A stretch of 64,000 nt of DNA, taken from NCBI GenBank assembly GCA_963580285.1, contig OY757011.1, positions 123,658,146 to 123,722,145 of the forward strand, in the 5' to 3' direction. The notes beneath the pieces are model-generated. The model saw nothing but the letters and a program-made list of their open reading frames with translations. It was not told where the DNA came from and did not search any database. Both the position numbers and the translations under genes were made by a program. Positions 46,301 to 61,300 of the stretch are shown piece by piece; within the stretch, counting starts at the first letter, position 1; every line of letters begins with the position of its first letter. The stretch is from Lucinisca nassula. Its lineage: Eukaryota; Mollusca; Bivalvia; Lucinida; Lucinidae.

Positions 46301-49300
46301 ATTTCATCAATTTCCCTTGCAAGACAACTTTTGTCATCAATTTTCCTAGGATAACAACTTTTGACATCAATTTCCCTTGCAAGAAAACTTTTGTCATTAA
46401 TTTTCCTAGGATAACAACTTTTGACATCAATTTCCCTTGCAAGACAGCTTTTGTCATCAATTTTCCATGGGCATCAATTTTTATTTTAAATTTCCCTTGC
46501 AAGACAATTTTTATGATTAATTTTCCATGCAAAACAACTTCTATCATCAAATATCCTTGAAATTCAACTTTTGTCACCAATTTTCTTTGGAAAAGAACTT
46601 TTGTTGTCATTTTTTCTTGAAAGACATTTTTTTGTCACCAATCTTCTTTAGAAAGCACTTTGGTCATCAATTTTCCTTGGAAGACAACTTTACTCACCAA
46701 TTTTCCTCGGAAGAAAACTTTTGTCATGATCTTTTCTCAAAAGATAATATTTAAGGTAGTTTGATATTCAAAGCAGTTAGTTAAACAAGCTAAAATGATA
46801 TGTTCCAGCAAGTTGATGTTTTTTGCTGGAAAAGAATTTGAGCATCTTGAGCAATGCAAAAACCACAAACATCTTTTAACCCAAATTGACTATTTTCTAT
46901 ATTGAATGATAGACATTTTACCAAATCACTAACTAACGACTTCATTAAAATTGAACAACTGGGCACAGATTATATTGTCAAATGGGATTACCTTAAAATT
47001 CGGACACCTTGAGGACTTGCTGTAATTCTCCTAAAATTTTAACAACTTTGTTTCAAGATCCAGCAAGAAGTCCAGAAAGTGCAATGGGAAGGGCAAAGTG
47101 TAGACCCTGATCAGATTGCTCTTTGAGGAGCAGTCTGATCTGGTTCTGAACTGCTTGCCTAGGCGTGTCTGTCCCATTACAGTAGAACTTCAGAAAAAAA
47201 TGTATAACAAATATATCATGACATACCATTTTTTACATCACATTAACAAGTCTATGAAATGAACCCTCCTGTACACCCCACTTAATACAGAGAAAAGTGG
47301 GGTTAACAGGGGTATTAATTAAAATGTCATCTGCATGTCCTGATAAGCAGTCAAAGGGTTATCAGTTGCAAGCCACAGAGAATTTACTTACAATATAAAT
47401 TATTGAGGAACCATATTGGCACAATATTATGTTTGTTGACTCTTAAAGACTCCTGTAGATATCTGGTGAAACTGCATAGTATACACTTGTCCTTCTGCAT
47501 CATTCGGCCTGTAAAAATACAAATGATATGAGCTTTATCCCATTGCATGCGGGAAATCCCTAAAGGGGTACCTTGGCTAACAGTGGAGGCCCAGATCAGA
47601 CGCCACAGAATGCAGCGTCTGATCAGGGCTTGCACTGTTTGCTAACAAAATTTTCCTTCAAAAATGGAATAAAAACGAAAAAATAGGCCATACATCCCTT
47701 GTATGACAAATGGACTTGTCCAACATATAGCAATGGAAGAGTCCACCAGTATACAATGGGTTATTGGACTGGCAACTCCCCTTGCATCAAAATTGTTAGT
47801 TTTTAAACAATTTTCCTTACTTTGTTTTATCCTGATAAACATGTTGTTACACAAGCAATTGCAAAATATTCAAGAATGTTAAAGCATGTGAATTAATATT
47901 GCATCTGTCTGATAATTTTATCATTATGATAAAAAATTATGATAAAATAGGGTAAAAAAATGATTATTTCAATATTAACACAACATAGAAAAGAAAAGTA
48001 TCATTTTAATGGGAGTTTGGATTCAGAAATCAACAAAAGTCAATGTTACATTCAGCATCATCAAATGTGCACTTGTACATGCTCCAGATTGGTTAACTCT
48101 TATCCTGCTGTTCACGACAACCCCTATCTTTGCAAACAGTGTAGATCCAGATCAGATGGCTTCTGAAGAAGCCATCTGATCAGGATCTACACTGTTTGAC
48201 ATTGAGTTTATGAATTTGTAGGAATAAATTACATCAAGTGATCTGATTGGTTCAAAGTCAGAGATGGGTGTGGCTAAAATGAATATTCAGCAGGATAAGG
48301 GTTAAGTGCCCAATCAATAATTTTAACGCTTTACAGGCTCAGCTCCAGATCAGGGCCCAGTTGTTCAAGGCATCGTTAGCTTAATGAGCTCGTTAGTGGT
48401 CATATTGTTAACTGTTCTAGCAAGTTTAATATGTAAAATTTTTTGTATTTTTGCTGAAAAAATGTGAGCAGCTTTTGCGCATGCAAAAGCTGCTCACATT
48501 TTTTCTGCAAAAAATATTAGCATATTTGCCATAATAAATGATCAAAATTTTAACGATACGTTAACTAACGTCGTTGTTAGTTTTGAACAACTGGCCCCAG
48601 GAGAAGTACTGAGGATACGTAAGGGATAATTTTCTTTATCTCTTGTTACAAACATGTTGTGGGTACTTGTTATAGCTACCTCCATGAAGCGATTCGTCAA
48701 GTACCCATGTTTGTGTGGAGAAATATGAAAAGTTATCCCTAAATTGCTCCAAGGTTATCTATATTGCAACAGATAAGGTGGGTATTTTGTGATACCTGAA
48801 GGATATTTTCCTTATTTCTCCATACAAACCTATGTTGTGGGTATTCATTAGAACCACCTGTTCGAGGCGGTTCTAATAAATACCCACAACATAGATTTCT
48901 ATGGAGAACTTACAAAAACTATCATTCAATTATCACAAAATAATAACCTCCTCTGTTGCATATTTTTGGGCTATGATATTCATAAAGAAAGTGTTAATGC
49001 CACTTAAGAATTGTTATAAATAATTGTTTTTGTTTGTTTGTTTGTTTGGCCCAGCCAACAAAAATTTAAGTCATTTTGAGTCTGTCAGTTTACCTAACCA
49101 CATTTTTGTGAGGGTGACTGATAAGGCCTAATTGGCCCAAACTAGCTAGTCTGGCCCAGTCTACAACTTCAGTTCTGTACACATTAAACTTTGCTGCAGA
49201 TGGTGTTAAGGGAGTATGTGGCGGCTGTAAAGTTTTCCTGCCTTTGGTGTAGATTATATTTGGGCTCATTGATTCCACTGTGGAACGTGGGTCACTGATT

Positions 49301-52300
49301 AGACCTGATTGGCCAAAACTACCTAGTATAGTCCTGATAATTTCCCCACTCTACAATTTCAGTTTTGTAGTGTAGTTCATGCTTCAGAGGGTTTATCATT
49401 TATGATCATATTATACATAAGCGGTTAACCAGTAAACTGCAGTCTTAACCCTTTTTGTACCAAATGGAATCATCCTCATATATAGAGCAGGAGTCCATTT
49501 CAAAATTTAGGGGTATCAGGTTGTGTTTTCATCAAAATTTATTTGAAAAATGACTGAAATTTTAGCAAACAGTGGAGGCCCTCATCTGGGCCTGCACTGT
49601 TTGCTAGCGTACCCGTTTTGGGGGTTCTGGTACAAAATGGGTTAAATCAGAAACTGACATCTACCCTTCTTGAATCAGGAGATAATTATTAATGTACATG
49701 CGATCTAACTGCAAAGAATTGAAACAGGAAGGGATATGAATATGTCTGACATATTTTCTGTGATTTTTAACAAGACAGGAGCATATTCCTACCAGTACAG
49801 TGCTCATTCCTTCACAAGAAACTGACAGCTGCCCTTCTTGAATCAGAGGAAGGTAGAGAATGACTGTAGAAAAGACTCCATAAACAATTTCATTGAAAGA
49901 ATGATGCTAACCGTGTGAGCTCATAATTACCATTCAGGTGTGACTTAAGACTGAGCTACCTAGGCTGTCTTAATAAGAATAAATTAGGGGATACCTGTAT
50001 CGAAAATTGTTATTCATTGAGGTAAATTGACAGTTTTACAGACTTCGGAAATTTCGTTCTGTTGTGCCCCTGACGGGTCGCCAAAGAACAGAATTTGCGA
50101 CAGTAAAAATGACGATTTACTTTATTTGGTTGTTTTATAAAAAAATGCATTATTTTTCACAATGTGACAGGCTATGTGAGCTGCGTAAAATCCAAATCTC
50201 GCAAATAAAAAACAACTTCTTGGCGATGTTGGGTTTCCGACAGTGTATCGCAGAATATACTGTCACAAATTTTTTATTTTATCCAATCAGACGTCGGGTT
50301 ACATATGCAAAGGCATTAGAATATATGATACCTTTTCTAATTTCTCCATTAAACCATATGCTGGGAGTATTTGTTACCAAGAACTGTAAAAATCCTAAAA
50401 ATTCGAACACCTTGAGGACTTGCTGTAATTCTCCTGAAATTTTAACAAATTTGTTTCATGATCCAGCAAGGAGTCCAAACTGTGCAGATGGAATGGCAAA
50501 CAGTGTAGACCATGATCAGACTGATTCTTCAGAAGCAGTCTGATCTGGGGCTGCACTGTTTGCTTAGGCCTATCTGTCCCAATACTTAGGATCATTACGG
50601 TACCAACAACAAGAAACATGAAAAACATGTCCAAAAATTATCATTTCTCCTCATGAGATCAGACCACATTACAGTGTAACTTACATTCTCTGGTATGTTG
50701 TCCAGACAACAGGTAATTAACAAATGGTGGACAATAGGTCAAACACTGTAACGCTGCATTCACAAAGCAAGTGTTTCCCCTGTTGACAAGACCACAACCG
50801 CCATCTGGGAACCTCCAAGAATAGTCAAGCCGATTTTCTGGAAATAATATTGTGTTAGGACGGGGCATATTGTCTCCATCTTCTCCTTGAGTGACAGCTG
50901 AAAAAGAGAAATAGTGCCTCATACATATATATATAAGTGATTCTTGTACATATACATGTATATATAAGTGATTCTTGTATATATACATGTATATATAAGT
51001 GATTCTTGTACATATACATGTATATATATATATATAAGTGATTCTTGTACATAATATACATATACATCAGGGCTCGAGAAAATGCCGGTTTTCCGGTTCT
51101 GGACCGAATTTGGCCTCCATAAACCGATTTTGATTTCAGAAGAAGATCAAAAACTCGGTCCGTAACTCTATAACATTTTTAAAAAATCGGTTCGAAAATT
51201 TTCGCTAAATCATTATGTTGTAAAAACAAGCTGACCGTTTGCCACTGATAATCCAAGCATGTATACAAAATGCCTGCAGCACAAGGTGTTAGACCGGTTC
51301 ATTATCTAACTAGGTGAAAATTGGACAAGTCCACGTCGGGTTCTTTGATCTTATCGCAGCGCAATTTGACCTGTGTGTCAAAATTATTAATCCGTGAAAA
51401 CTGGCCTGAGGCGTTATCGGCAAGCTGGCAAGGTGTGTAAATAAGGTCAATAAATGCAGGACATACGCTAGTTTGTTAGACAAGTCATTAATTTATGGCT
51501 TACTATAGAACGGTATTTGAATATAATTTTTTTTTTCACAGGGCGCAATTTTCAATACACACCTGTCATGTCTGAACATTGCGTGTTATGCCTTCGAGGG
51601 AAAATGCCTTACTTCACCCATTCTAAACGATATTTTTATTTAAGAATACGCTCCATTGAAACCAATAACATAAACCACGTCATTTGTAGACAAAGCGATT
51701 TGTTTCAGCCTTGTGTAATCGTGAAATATGTATTTATATTCTTTTAAACACGGTTCGGCCATGTAAGATTTTCAATGACTCTCGTTCGGCCATGTTTTGT
51801 TTCGAGAGTAAAGAAATGATTTTCAATTTTTTAACCCGTTCAAAACGACTTTTTTAGAAATACGCTCTATTAAAATCAATCACTTAAAATAGGTGTGTGG
51901 GTTACGTCCTTGACTGCATTAATGTGTATTGTGTAAACGGAAACCGTATGACGTCATTTTCCGACCACGTTGCTGCACGTTGTCGCCATTTGTAAACAAA
52001 GCAATTTGGGCAAAATAAAATGCGTGAAATAAGAGAAACATTTTAAAGGTTTTAAAAAGGGGGAAAAATATAGTGACCATCGAACTGGTCTTTATACTGC
52101 CCCACGTCGGTTGTTTCCCTTTAGCGGTCTTCAGGTTCTGAGTGACCCGGATATTGGGAAAATGAAAGTAGATGAAATCTGGCGTCGAAAATGAAAGTAG
52201 ATCTATGAAATCTGAACGATGTGAGCAATAATTGCTGTTTATAATCGAGGTACTGGTGCTCATATCCGTTGACAAGTGTAAGAGCAACATTGGTATGTCA

Positions 52301-55300
52301 TTCGTTACGCTAATAACACATTATGAAATTGAAAATCGCCAATTGAGTTTACGGAAATTACCGAAACCGATCGGCAATTTCCGTAATTTTTTGGCGAAAT
52401 CTGGCTGGACCGATTTGGATTCTTCAGTTTCTCGAGCCCTGATATACATGTATATATAAGTGATTCTTGTACATATACATATACATATAAGTGATTCTTG
52501 TACATATACATATACATGTATATATAAGTGATTCTTGTACATATACATATACATGTATATATAAGTGATTCTTGTACATATACATATACATATAAGTGAT
52601 TCTTGTACAAACCCAGTGAATCTTCAATGGCTCAAACACTGATGGCTCAATTCCCATGGCTAGTTCTAAATCACTGAGTCCCTAGTAAATTCTCCCCCCT
52701 AACCCCCACCCCCCCCCCATGGTCCAGAAGATGTTTAAGCCATTGTGGGGATAACTGTATTGAAAATTGTCATTTGTGGAGGCAAATCGGCTGTTTTACA
52801 GTCGGTAATTTTATTTTACAGCGATGCGTAAGCAAAATTGACAAAAATTTTATTATGACTGGAAAAATAACATGAAATTATATCCCAAGAAAAATTATAC
52901 TCAGATGATACTAAGTATATAGACCGATTATTGCTAGCCCGACTGATGAGATGCACTGAGGACAATTAATAACTTATTGCAAATAGCATCTTTAAAGAGT
53001 GTACAAGGGGATAAACGGATAAATAGAATACCAGATCCTGTCATCTGATATCAAATTTATCAGACTGACAGACTCGTCTTCGAAAAAACGTGTAGAATCG
53101 CTCGGCAAGCCTTGCGATTCAAGCCTCACTATACTACACACTTTATCAAGCCTTGCCTGATAAACTTGCTTCCAAAGGATAACCCTTTTATAGAACATAT
53201 AAATATCAAAAGACACAAACCTGTTATTCTCTATTAAACATACAAGTCAACACTATTAACCCTTGTCCTGCTGAATATTCATATATGCCACACCCACTAC
53301 TGATTATCAACCAATCAGATTACTTGATGCAAACTATTGCAAAAAATTCACAATCTGAATGACAAACAATGTAGATCCTGATCAGATGGCTTCTTCAGAA
53401 GCCATCTGATCTGGATCTTCATTGTTTGAAAGATAAGGCATATCCAGGCTCAGCAGGACAAGGGTTAAGATCCTATGGAGCTAATCAGTTCACCATACCA
53501 AACTTTTTCTGGACAGGCTTACACCTAAGCAAATCTATGCTGCATAGAGTCACTGTTTTGGAATACCAGTAATTACTTTCTACAAAACTTTTGTTTTAGT
53601 CCGCTTCATCTCAATATTCACAGAACGATGTCATTATACAGTAAATACAAAGTTCTGTTCAGACTGTTCTTGTAATCATTTCAGAATGCTCTACCTTATG
53701 TATTCGGATGCCTCAACTTCTTACCATACTTGTTCTTAAATTTAAACAAGTGCAATTTACTACCTGAGCCCCGCCAAGCGAATTTGTGTCTTCGAGCATT
53801 CCGTCATGACAAATTTTAACTGTGCATGCCCAGCCATTCAGAGGGGCCAGGGATATGGCTTTCTGTCTGAAGGTTCTTCTTGATTCACTGGTTGTATGAG
53901 AGAGCAGCGAAGGTTCTGGCGAGACTGCGCATCTGCGCAGGCTCGCCTGAACCTTCGCTGCTCGCATAGGCAATAAGTACTAAAATCGCTTGACGGGACC
54001 CACCTAATGTTCTGTCTTAACCCATTGTATTTTGTTTGTTTGTATTGGAGTTTAACGGCCCATTCAACACTATTTTAGGTCATTTTTCAGCCGGTCAGTT
54101 TACCTACCCAAACTTTTCCTCGGCAGGCTTATCCATATGCGGCGGTCTTATACATACGTAAGGAAAAAAAAAAAATGTCTTGTTTCTGGAAACCCTACTT
54201 TTTTGGGGCCTACCCAAGCTTTTTTAGAGACCTCTGAGAATTTTTCTTTGATTTTAAGGGTGTTTTTCAAAGAATTTATGCTTTTCCCTACGAAAAAGTT
54301 ATAAAAAAAAAAGTTTGCCTACCTACCCAGAAAATTATTTTGTTGTTTCCGGAAACAAGACATTTATTTTTTTGCCCAAGCGGTTAACCAGTACAGTACA
54401 CATTCTTTTGCCAGAAACTGACAACTACCCTTCTTGAATCAGCGGAAGGGAGAGAATGACTGTAGAAAAGATTTCATGATCAATCTCCACGAAAGAATGT
54501 TGCCGACCCCGGCAGGAATCGAACCCGCGCCCTCCTGATCACCAGTCAGATGCGCATCCGACTGAGCTACCGAGGCTGGCCTTAACCCATTGTATACTAG
54601 TGGACTCTTCCATTGCTATATGTTGGACAAGTGCATTTGTCATACATGTACAAGGAGTGTCAGGCCTAATTTTTTCAGAGCTCTCGGAAACCCAGGATTC
54701 TGCGTATTTTACGCCAACTTTTGCCGTTGTATGCGTTAAATTCACAACCAGCGATTCTTGTGTACACATGTTTTTATTGTGACACGCGTCCAAAATTACA
54801 GAAGCGGTAAATTCAGAAGCTAATTTAGGCCGCTTATGCAATACCAATAAAAGATCAAATGCGCTGCCGCTTTTTATGTTGAAAGCGCACGTGCCACAAA
54901 TCAGTAGGCGTGACCAATATTGACAGGTATTTTTGCACCTGTCAGTGGGAGAGACGATATTGAAAAGTGGTAGGTTTGCGGCACGTGTTAAAAATGATTG
55001 TACCTGTTTAATCTTTCCGCGCTAATCCCCGTGTTATTACGGATTACAATTAATTAGTTTACTAATTGATGTAAGCTCATATCATCAACGGATAAGCATG
55101 AGTCGATAAAATATCACGTTTAGTTAAACCAGGGTTACGGCGAAGACGATATAATTGACGAATTACCAATGTCATGTATTTTCGCGACTACACGATCAAA
55201 CTTTTTATCACTCGGTCAAAGTGTGTTTCGACGTTTTCTGGTGACAAAAATGTATGTAATTCTTCAAAATACAATCATTTTTAACAATTAGAGGAAGTCA

Positions 55301-58300
55301 GACGTGGTTAGGATGCTTCCCCTACGTATTTGTTTACACCAATTAAAAATAATTGAGCTACTGTCACGTACATATACGTCCGAATTTGAAAGCACAACTA
55401 TAGCTAAATAGAATGCTGCTTTTCTGATCTGGGTTTACACTATATCTGCTGTTATCCTAATACTACCTTATTTTTATGTGGCATTATTTGACTAGAAGTG
55501 TGAGAATAAATCTGAGCAACTGCATGGGGGGGGGGGGGGGGGGGGGGTAGACACATCAGTGAAATATTTCTAACTAGTACCCACAATCTACATGTTTGGA
55601 ACGAAGTTATTAAATGCATTTATCAGAAAAAAAGAGTTTGGGAGCCCTGAAAGTATACAGTTTTTCATTTGGACGTGTAGCCTGATAATAAGAAGTTTTT
55701 GTCTATGTTCTATGCGCGATCAAGATCAGAACTCTAACTTTTTTATGTGGGAATCCAACTTTTTATCTGTGAATCCAACTTTTTACAAGGAAGGATTCCT
55801 GGAATCCTGTTTTCAAAATCCTAGTGAGAGCTCTGTTTTTCCATTTTTATTCTATTTTTAACGGAAAATTCTGCTAGCAAATAGTGCAGGCCCTGATCAG
55901 ACGCAGTGCGTCTGATCTGGGCCTGCACTGTTTGTCAAGGTACCCCTTTAGGAGTTCCCCCATGCAATGGGTAAAAATGGCTGGATGAGTGGCAAACAGT
56001 GTTGACCCTGATGAAATGCTGCGTTCAACTGTTCCTTTTTACACAGGCATAAGGGTGTACATAGGGCTGGATAAGGAAGAGTAACGAGAATAATAGTGGA
56101 ATAATTTTTTCTTATTTCTCCTTAAGAACATAATAATATTGTGGGTACTTGTTTTGAGGCGACTCTAAAAAGTACCAATAACAAACGTTTCTTACAAGTC
56201 AGAAAGAAAATTATATACAGTGAAATTCCACTATTAAGATCATCATAAATTTAGACTAATTCCACTTTAAAAGGCTTATTTAATAGGCTGCAGTTATTCC
56301 TTCTTTGTGTTTTCTGCATACAGTGTCCTCTGGTCAGAGACCACCTTTGGAACTGTTCAAAAGTGGTCTTAAAGACCACTTTTGAACAGTCCCAAAAGTA
56401 GTCTTAATGGCGGAACTTTACTGATATTTTTGCTGAAAAAATGTGAGTAGCTTTTGCATATGCAACAGCTACTCACATTTTTTCAGCAAAAATAAAATTT
56501 TACATATTGTACTTGCTGTAACAGTTAACAATTTGACCACTAACAGACTCGTTAAGCTAATGATGCTTTGAACAACTGGCCCCTGATCCATTATGAAACA
56601 TACCTCTAGGTAAATTCTGAGCTATTCTGAACACTTCATCATCAGGAGGATAGTAAGCTAGAGGACAGAAGACAGACAGATGGAGATACATGTATAGAAC
56701 AGGGGATGCAATGATAGCACACAAACATGTATAGACAAGATGCACATACAAGTTATCTCTTGACCCTTATCTTGCTGAATATTCATCTAAGCCACACCCA
56801 TTTCTTCCATCAACCAATCAAATTACTTGATTTAATTTATTGCTACAAATTCATAAACTGAATGCCAAACAGTGTAGATCCTGATCAGATGGCTTCTTCA
56901 GAAGCCATCTGATCTGGATAGATCTACACTGTTTGCAAAGATAGGGGTCGTCGTGAAAAGCAAGATAAGAGTTAATAAAAATGTTGATTGTAAATAAATA
57001 TTACTGTAATATGGATGTAATATGGTTTTGTTTGTTTGTAAGCTGGACAGCCTAGTCAACACTATTAAGGTCATGCTGAGACAATCTGTTAATCTAATCT
57101 AACCCCACTTTTCCTAGGCAGAGCAGTTAAACCATTGCATACTAGTAGACTCTTCCATTGCTATATGTTGGGCAGGTTCATTTGCCCTTTAAGGGGTGTC
57201 AGGTCTATTTTTTCATTCTTATTCTATTTTTGAAGGAAAATTCTGTTAGCAAATAGTGCAGGCCCGTTCTGCGGCACTGATCTGGACATGCACTGTTTGC
57301 CAAGGTACCCCTTCAGGGGTTTCCCGCATGCAATGGGTTAACCAGTAGAGTGCATATTATTTTGCCAGTAACTGACAAATGATCTTCTTGAATTAATGGA
57401 AGAAAATGACCTTCAAAAATATCATCAAGATTTATCTCTAGAATAGAATACTGCAGGACCTGGGACCTCCTGGTCACCAGTCACAGGTATCAAAATGAGC
57501 CAACAATTGCATACCCATAGCTCCAGATAAGTAATGAGGAAAATTGTTGGATAACTTCTCTCAGAATACATGTCTGTTGCGGGTGCTTGTTACTATTGCC
57601 TTGTCACAAATACCCACAACATGTTTTCTTTCAAACTCTGTGTAGTGCTATGGATTTACAGCCCATTCAACAGCAAAGGTCATGTTGGACAAGCTTTGAT
57701 CCTCTTTGTGTTTTTTCAGTACATAAGTGTTGGTTTTTTTTTTATTTGTATTGGAGTTTAATGGCCCAGTCAACACTATTTGGGTCATTTTTGAGCCGGT
57801 CAGTTTACCTATCCACACTTTTCCTGGGTTGGCTTATATGTAAGCGGTTAACCAGTACAATGCACATTCTTTCGCCAGAAACTGACAACTGCCCTTCTTG
57901 AATCAGCAGAAGGGGGAGAATGACCGCAGAAAAAATTTCATGATCAATCTCCACGAAAGAATCGAGGTATCGAGCCCACGTCCTGATCACCAGTCAGACG
58001 TGCATCCGACTGAGCTACCGAGGCCGGCTCAGTACTTAGTGAGATCATATGATCACATTCCCCTCCCCCAACCTGCAGTAACTAAAAACAGCCGGTGGAT
58101 CAACAATGGCAGAGTCCTTAAGCAACTGTCCATCTATAGCACCACACGCAGATGGAGAATAAGAAAGGAAATACCCAGAGGAAACATGGTCCTGAACCAC
58201 TCACCTGAGTGCTTAGTGTTTCTCGAGTCAATTGGTTTCTGAGAAGAAGATTTTTGAAGGGTTTTACCATGGCAGCCATCTTGGTCATGTGACCTCAACA

Positions 58301-61300
58301 ATTGGAACAAACTATATTTCTCCATCCCATAAAGGCTTCATATGTAACTTTGGCCTAAATATTCCCAGCTGTTTTTTTTTTTTTTTTTTTAAGTTATTTC
58401 GATATCTGAGTGGCCCTGGTGTGAGGTCTAATGTTGACGTTTGGTATCATGTAGCTTCATTAACTTGTTTAGCTGATTGCATATACCATATAAGTTTACA
58501 CGCAATGGCAGTTTTCGAAAAAGTAATTTCAACAATTTCTCATACATAATACAAGTGACCAAATTTCACTTCGGTGTGAAATGGGTCAAGGTCAATGCAA
58601 ACATTTGAATAAGTTACGTACAATGGGCCAAAATTTACTCATTTAGTGATTGCTAAAACAAAATTTAAAGTTCACAGCCATCACTGGTTTCAGAAAAATA
58701 CAAAATGTGTACATTTCCCATATAAAAGATTATACAACTTGAGTCAAGGTCAAAGAATGACTTGACCTTGAATGCTCATGTAGTTTCATTTACTCATTTA
58801 GCTACCTTCATCTACACATTTTCAAATCACAGGCTGCAAAAGTTTCTGAAAAATACACAGTTTTGACTACTTCCCATACATTTAAAGCCTATGCAACCAA
58901 AGCTGACCTTAGCCTAAATTTAGCCAAGGTCATCCAGCGATCATCATTTGAATAAACTATGATTGGCTTGAATCCCAAATGCAACAAACCGAGTTTAATG
59001 AAACTCAACCAACAGGTTCCGAAGAAATAAGATTTTTGAAGGGTTTTTACCTTATATGGGCCGCGCGACACTACTGGTCATGAGACCGAAATCATATTAA
59101 TTAATTAATTTTCATTTCCGTGTTTCTAAAAGCTTTCATATTAAATTTGCTTGCAAATGGCCCAGTGGTTCTTGTGGAAAGTAAGTTTTCATATTCTGCA
59201 TTACCTTAGCCAAGGTTTAATTTTCATTTCTGAATGACCTTGGGCCAAGGTCAAGGAATGACCTTGACCTTGAATACTCCTGCAGTTTTATCCACTCATT
59301 TAGCTCATTTGCAATAGTTTCCAAAAATATAATTTTGAATTTTTCCCATACAAAAGCCTCTGTGACCAAATTTGAACATACTATGATATGCCTAGTCCCC
59401 AATGCTACATACCAAGTTTCATAAAAAAAAAAATCGGCCAACTGGTTCCAAAGAAAGATTTTTGAAGAGTTTTTTTCCTAACATGTATATGGGCATGGTC
59501 TTGGTCTTGTGACCTGGACCCAACAAACAAACTTTTGTTACCCCATCCCATGGACACTCCACATGAAATTTGACTTCAACTGGTCCAGTGGATATGGAGG
59601 GGATGTTTAAAAATGTTGACAGACGACTGACAGCTTGTTTGTTTGATTTGCGGTTTAATGTCCCCCTAAATACTATTTTAGGTCATTCTGTAGACATTGC
59701 TTCCAATTATGTGGGACTTTTACCCGACACCGAGATAAAATGACATCTCAATACCTGCCGCCGAATGAAACCAATAGGGTTTATATGCATGGATGGTATT
59801 ACTCACACCACTTTGCCTGGGCAGGCTTTGATCTTCTAAGCCGTTTAGCAGTACTTATGTGCTGTCGGTTTCAGCTCTGCGTGGAAGCATCATGCAGCCA
59901 TCAATTTCTCCAAGCCCTGATTGGTGGGGGCCACAGATGACCGACAGACAACAGACCGTTCCAATTGTTAATTGGCCTTTAGCAGAACAGTCAATCGTAA
60001 CAATCGCAATAAATACACACAGTGTAAAAAACCTGTGTTGCGTTCAGTTGAGTGTATAGTAAGGTTCCCGTTTTATTTGCATATACTGTTATGCATCTAC
60101 AAAAGGCAATAACCAGGAGTGAGTGAGTGTTTGAGTTTTACATCCCACCAACAGCTAAGGTCATACGGAGATGGGACCTCGGTTTAAAGACTCATCCAAA
60201 ATTCTGGTGAAGCCCGGGATCAATCCTGCAACCCCTGGTTTACAAGGCGAGTAGCGTAACCACTGCACCACGGAGGCTTCTAACAATAACCAGGAATATA
60301 TTACGGAAATTATCACATAATGATGGACAACACCACTAGGTTTTGACTTTAAATGACCGCATTTTGACAGATTTTGAGGGCCTCAATATGCCCACTCTAG
60401 TTTTTTTTTCTCAAGATATTTTGTTACAAATAAAATAAGTGTTATTAAAGTTTTGCTTCAGAACAAAGTCGTAAGATAGACTGAAATGAGGGTCCTTCTT
60501 CACGCCCGTCACTCAATTGTTTATTTTTTAACCTTCAGCGTGCTGTAGGCGACTTTAGCTGCCCAAGGGGGTGGTCCAAATTGAGCAACTTATCACATTT
60601 GAAGAATTTCAAGATGGCTGCCATGGTGACCATCTTGGATATCCAAATGGAACGTGTTAGCAAATCTGAATCTCAATGTCACCCTGGTGCCTTCCATCCA
60701 GTTTCAGTTCAATCGACCTTTGGTTTGGGAGATGTCTTTTGAAGTATTTCAAGATGGCTGCCATGGAGGCCATCTTGGATATCTGAACACAACGATTTTA
60801 GCAAATCTGAATCTCCATGTCATCCCCATGCCTCTCATCAAGTTTCAGCTCAATTTGACCTTTGGTTTGGGAGGAGATGTTGTATAAAGAAATAAAGAAT
60901 ATTTAATAAAGGTGAAAATCGGAAGATCGTCGACACCCCATACCCCCCCCCCCCCCCCCCCCTCCACAACAGCCAGCATGTCATCCCCATGCCTCTCATC
61001 AAATTTCAGCTCAATTTGACTTTTGGTTTGGAAGATGTCGTATGAAGAATATTTAATACAGGTGAAAATTGAAGATCGTCATCCCCCACCCCCATCCACA
61101 CACACACATAAATTTTCTCCTCGGATTTGCACGAATCACGAAATCGTCCAAATCGATCCACGTTTCAGAGGAACTATCACATCCCTGATCTCCACGTCAC
61201 CCCGATGCCTCCATCAAGTTTGAGCTCCCTCAGATGGCCATGGTGGCCATCTTGGAAATCCTAACTTAACATTTTTAACAAATCTGAACCGCCATGTTAC

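Noticed and set aside
46227..46610. 127-codon minus-strand open frame with a 10-residue repeat resembling a repeat protein
   Set aside because: It is a minisatellite with a unit close to 30 bp, lying wholly inside an intron of the USP gene. The other strand is open as well, and there are no splice sites or start context.
51919..52290. 123-codon minus-strand open frame inside the 1,374-bp hAT-like element
   Set aside because: It has no resemblance to hAT transposase motifs or any domain I know. Composition and length are compatible with chance.
57898..58242. 114-codon plus-strand open frame
   Set aside because: The first part is SINE-C sequence and the rest is the edge of the pearl-like repeat G.
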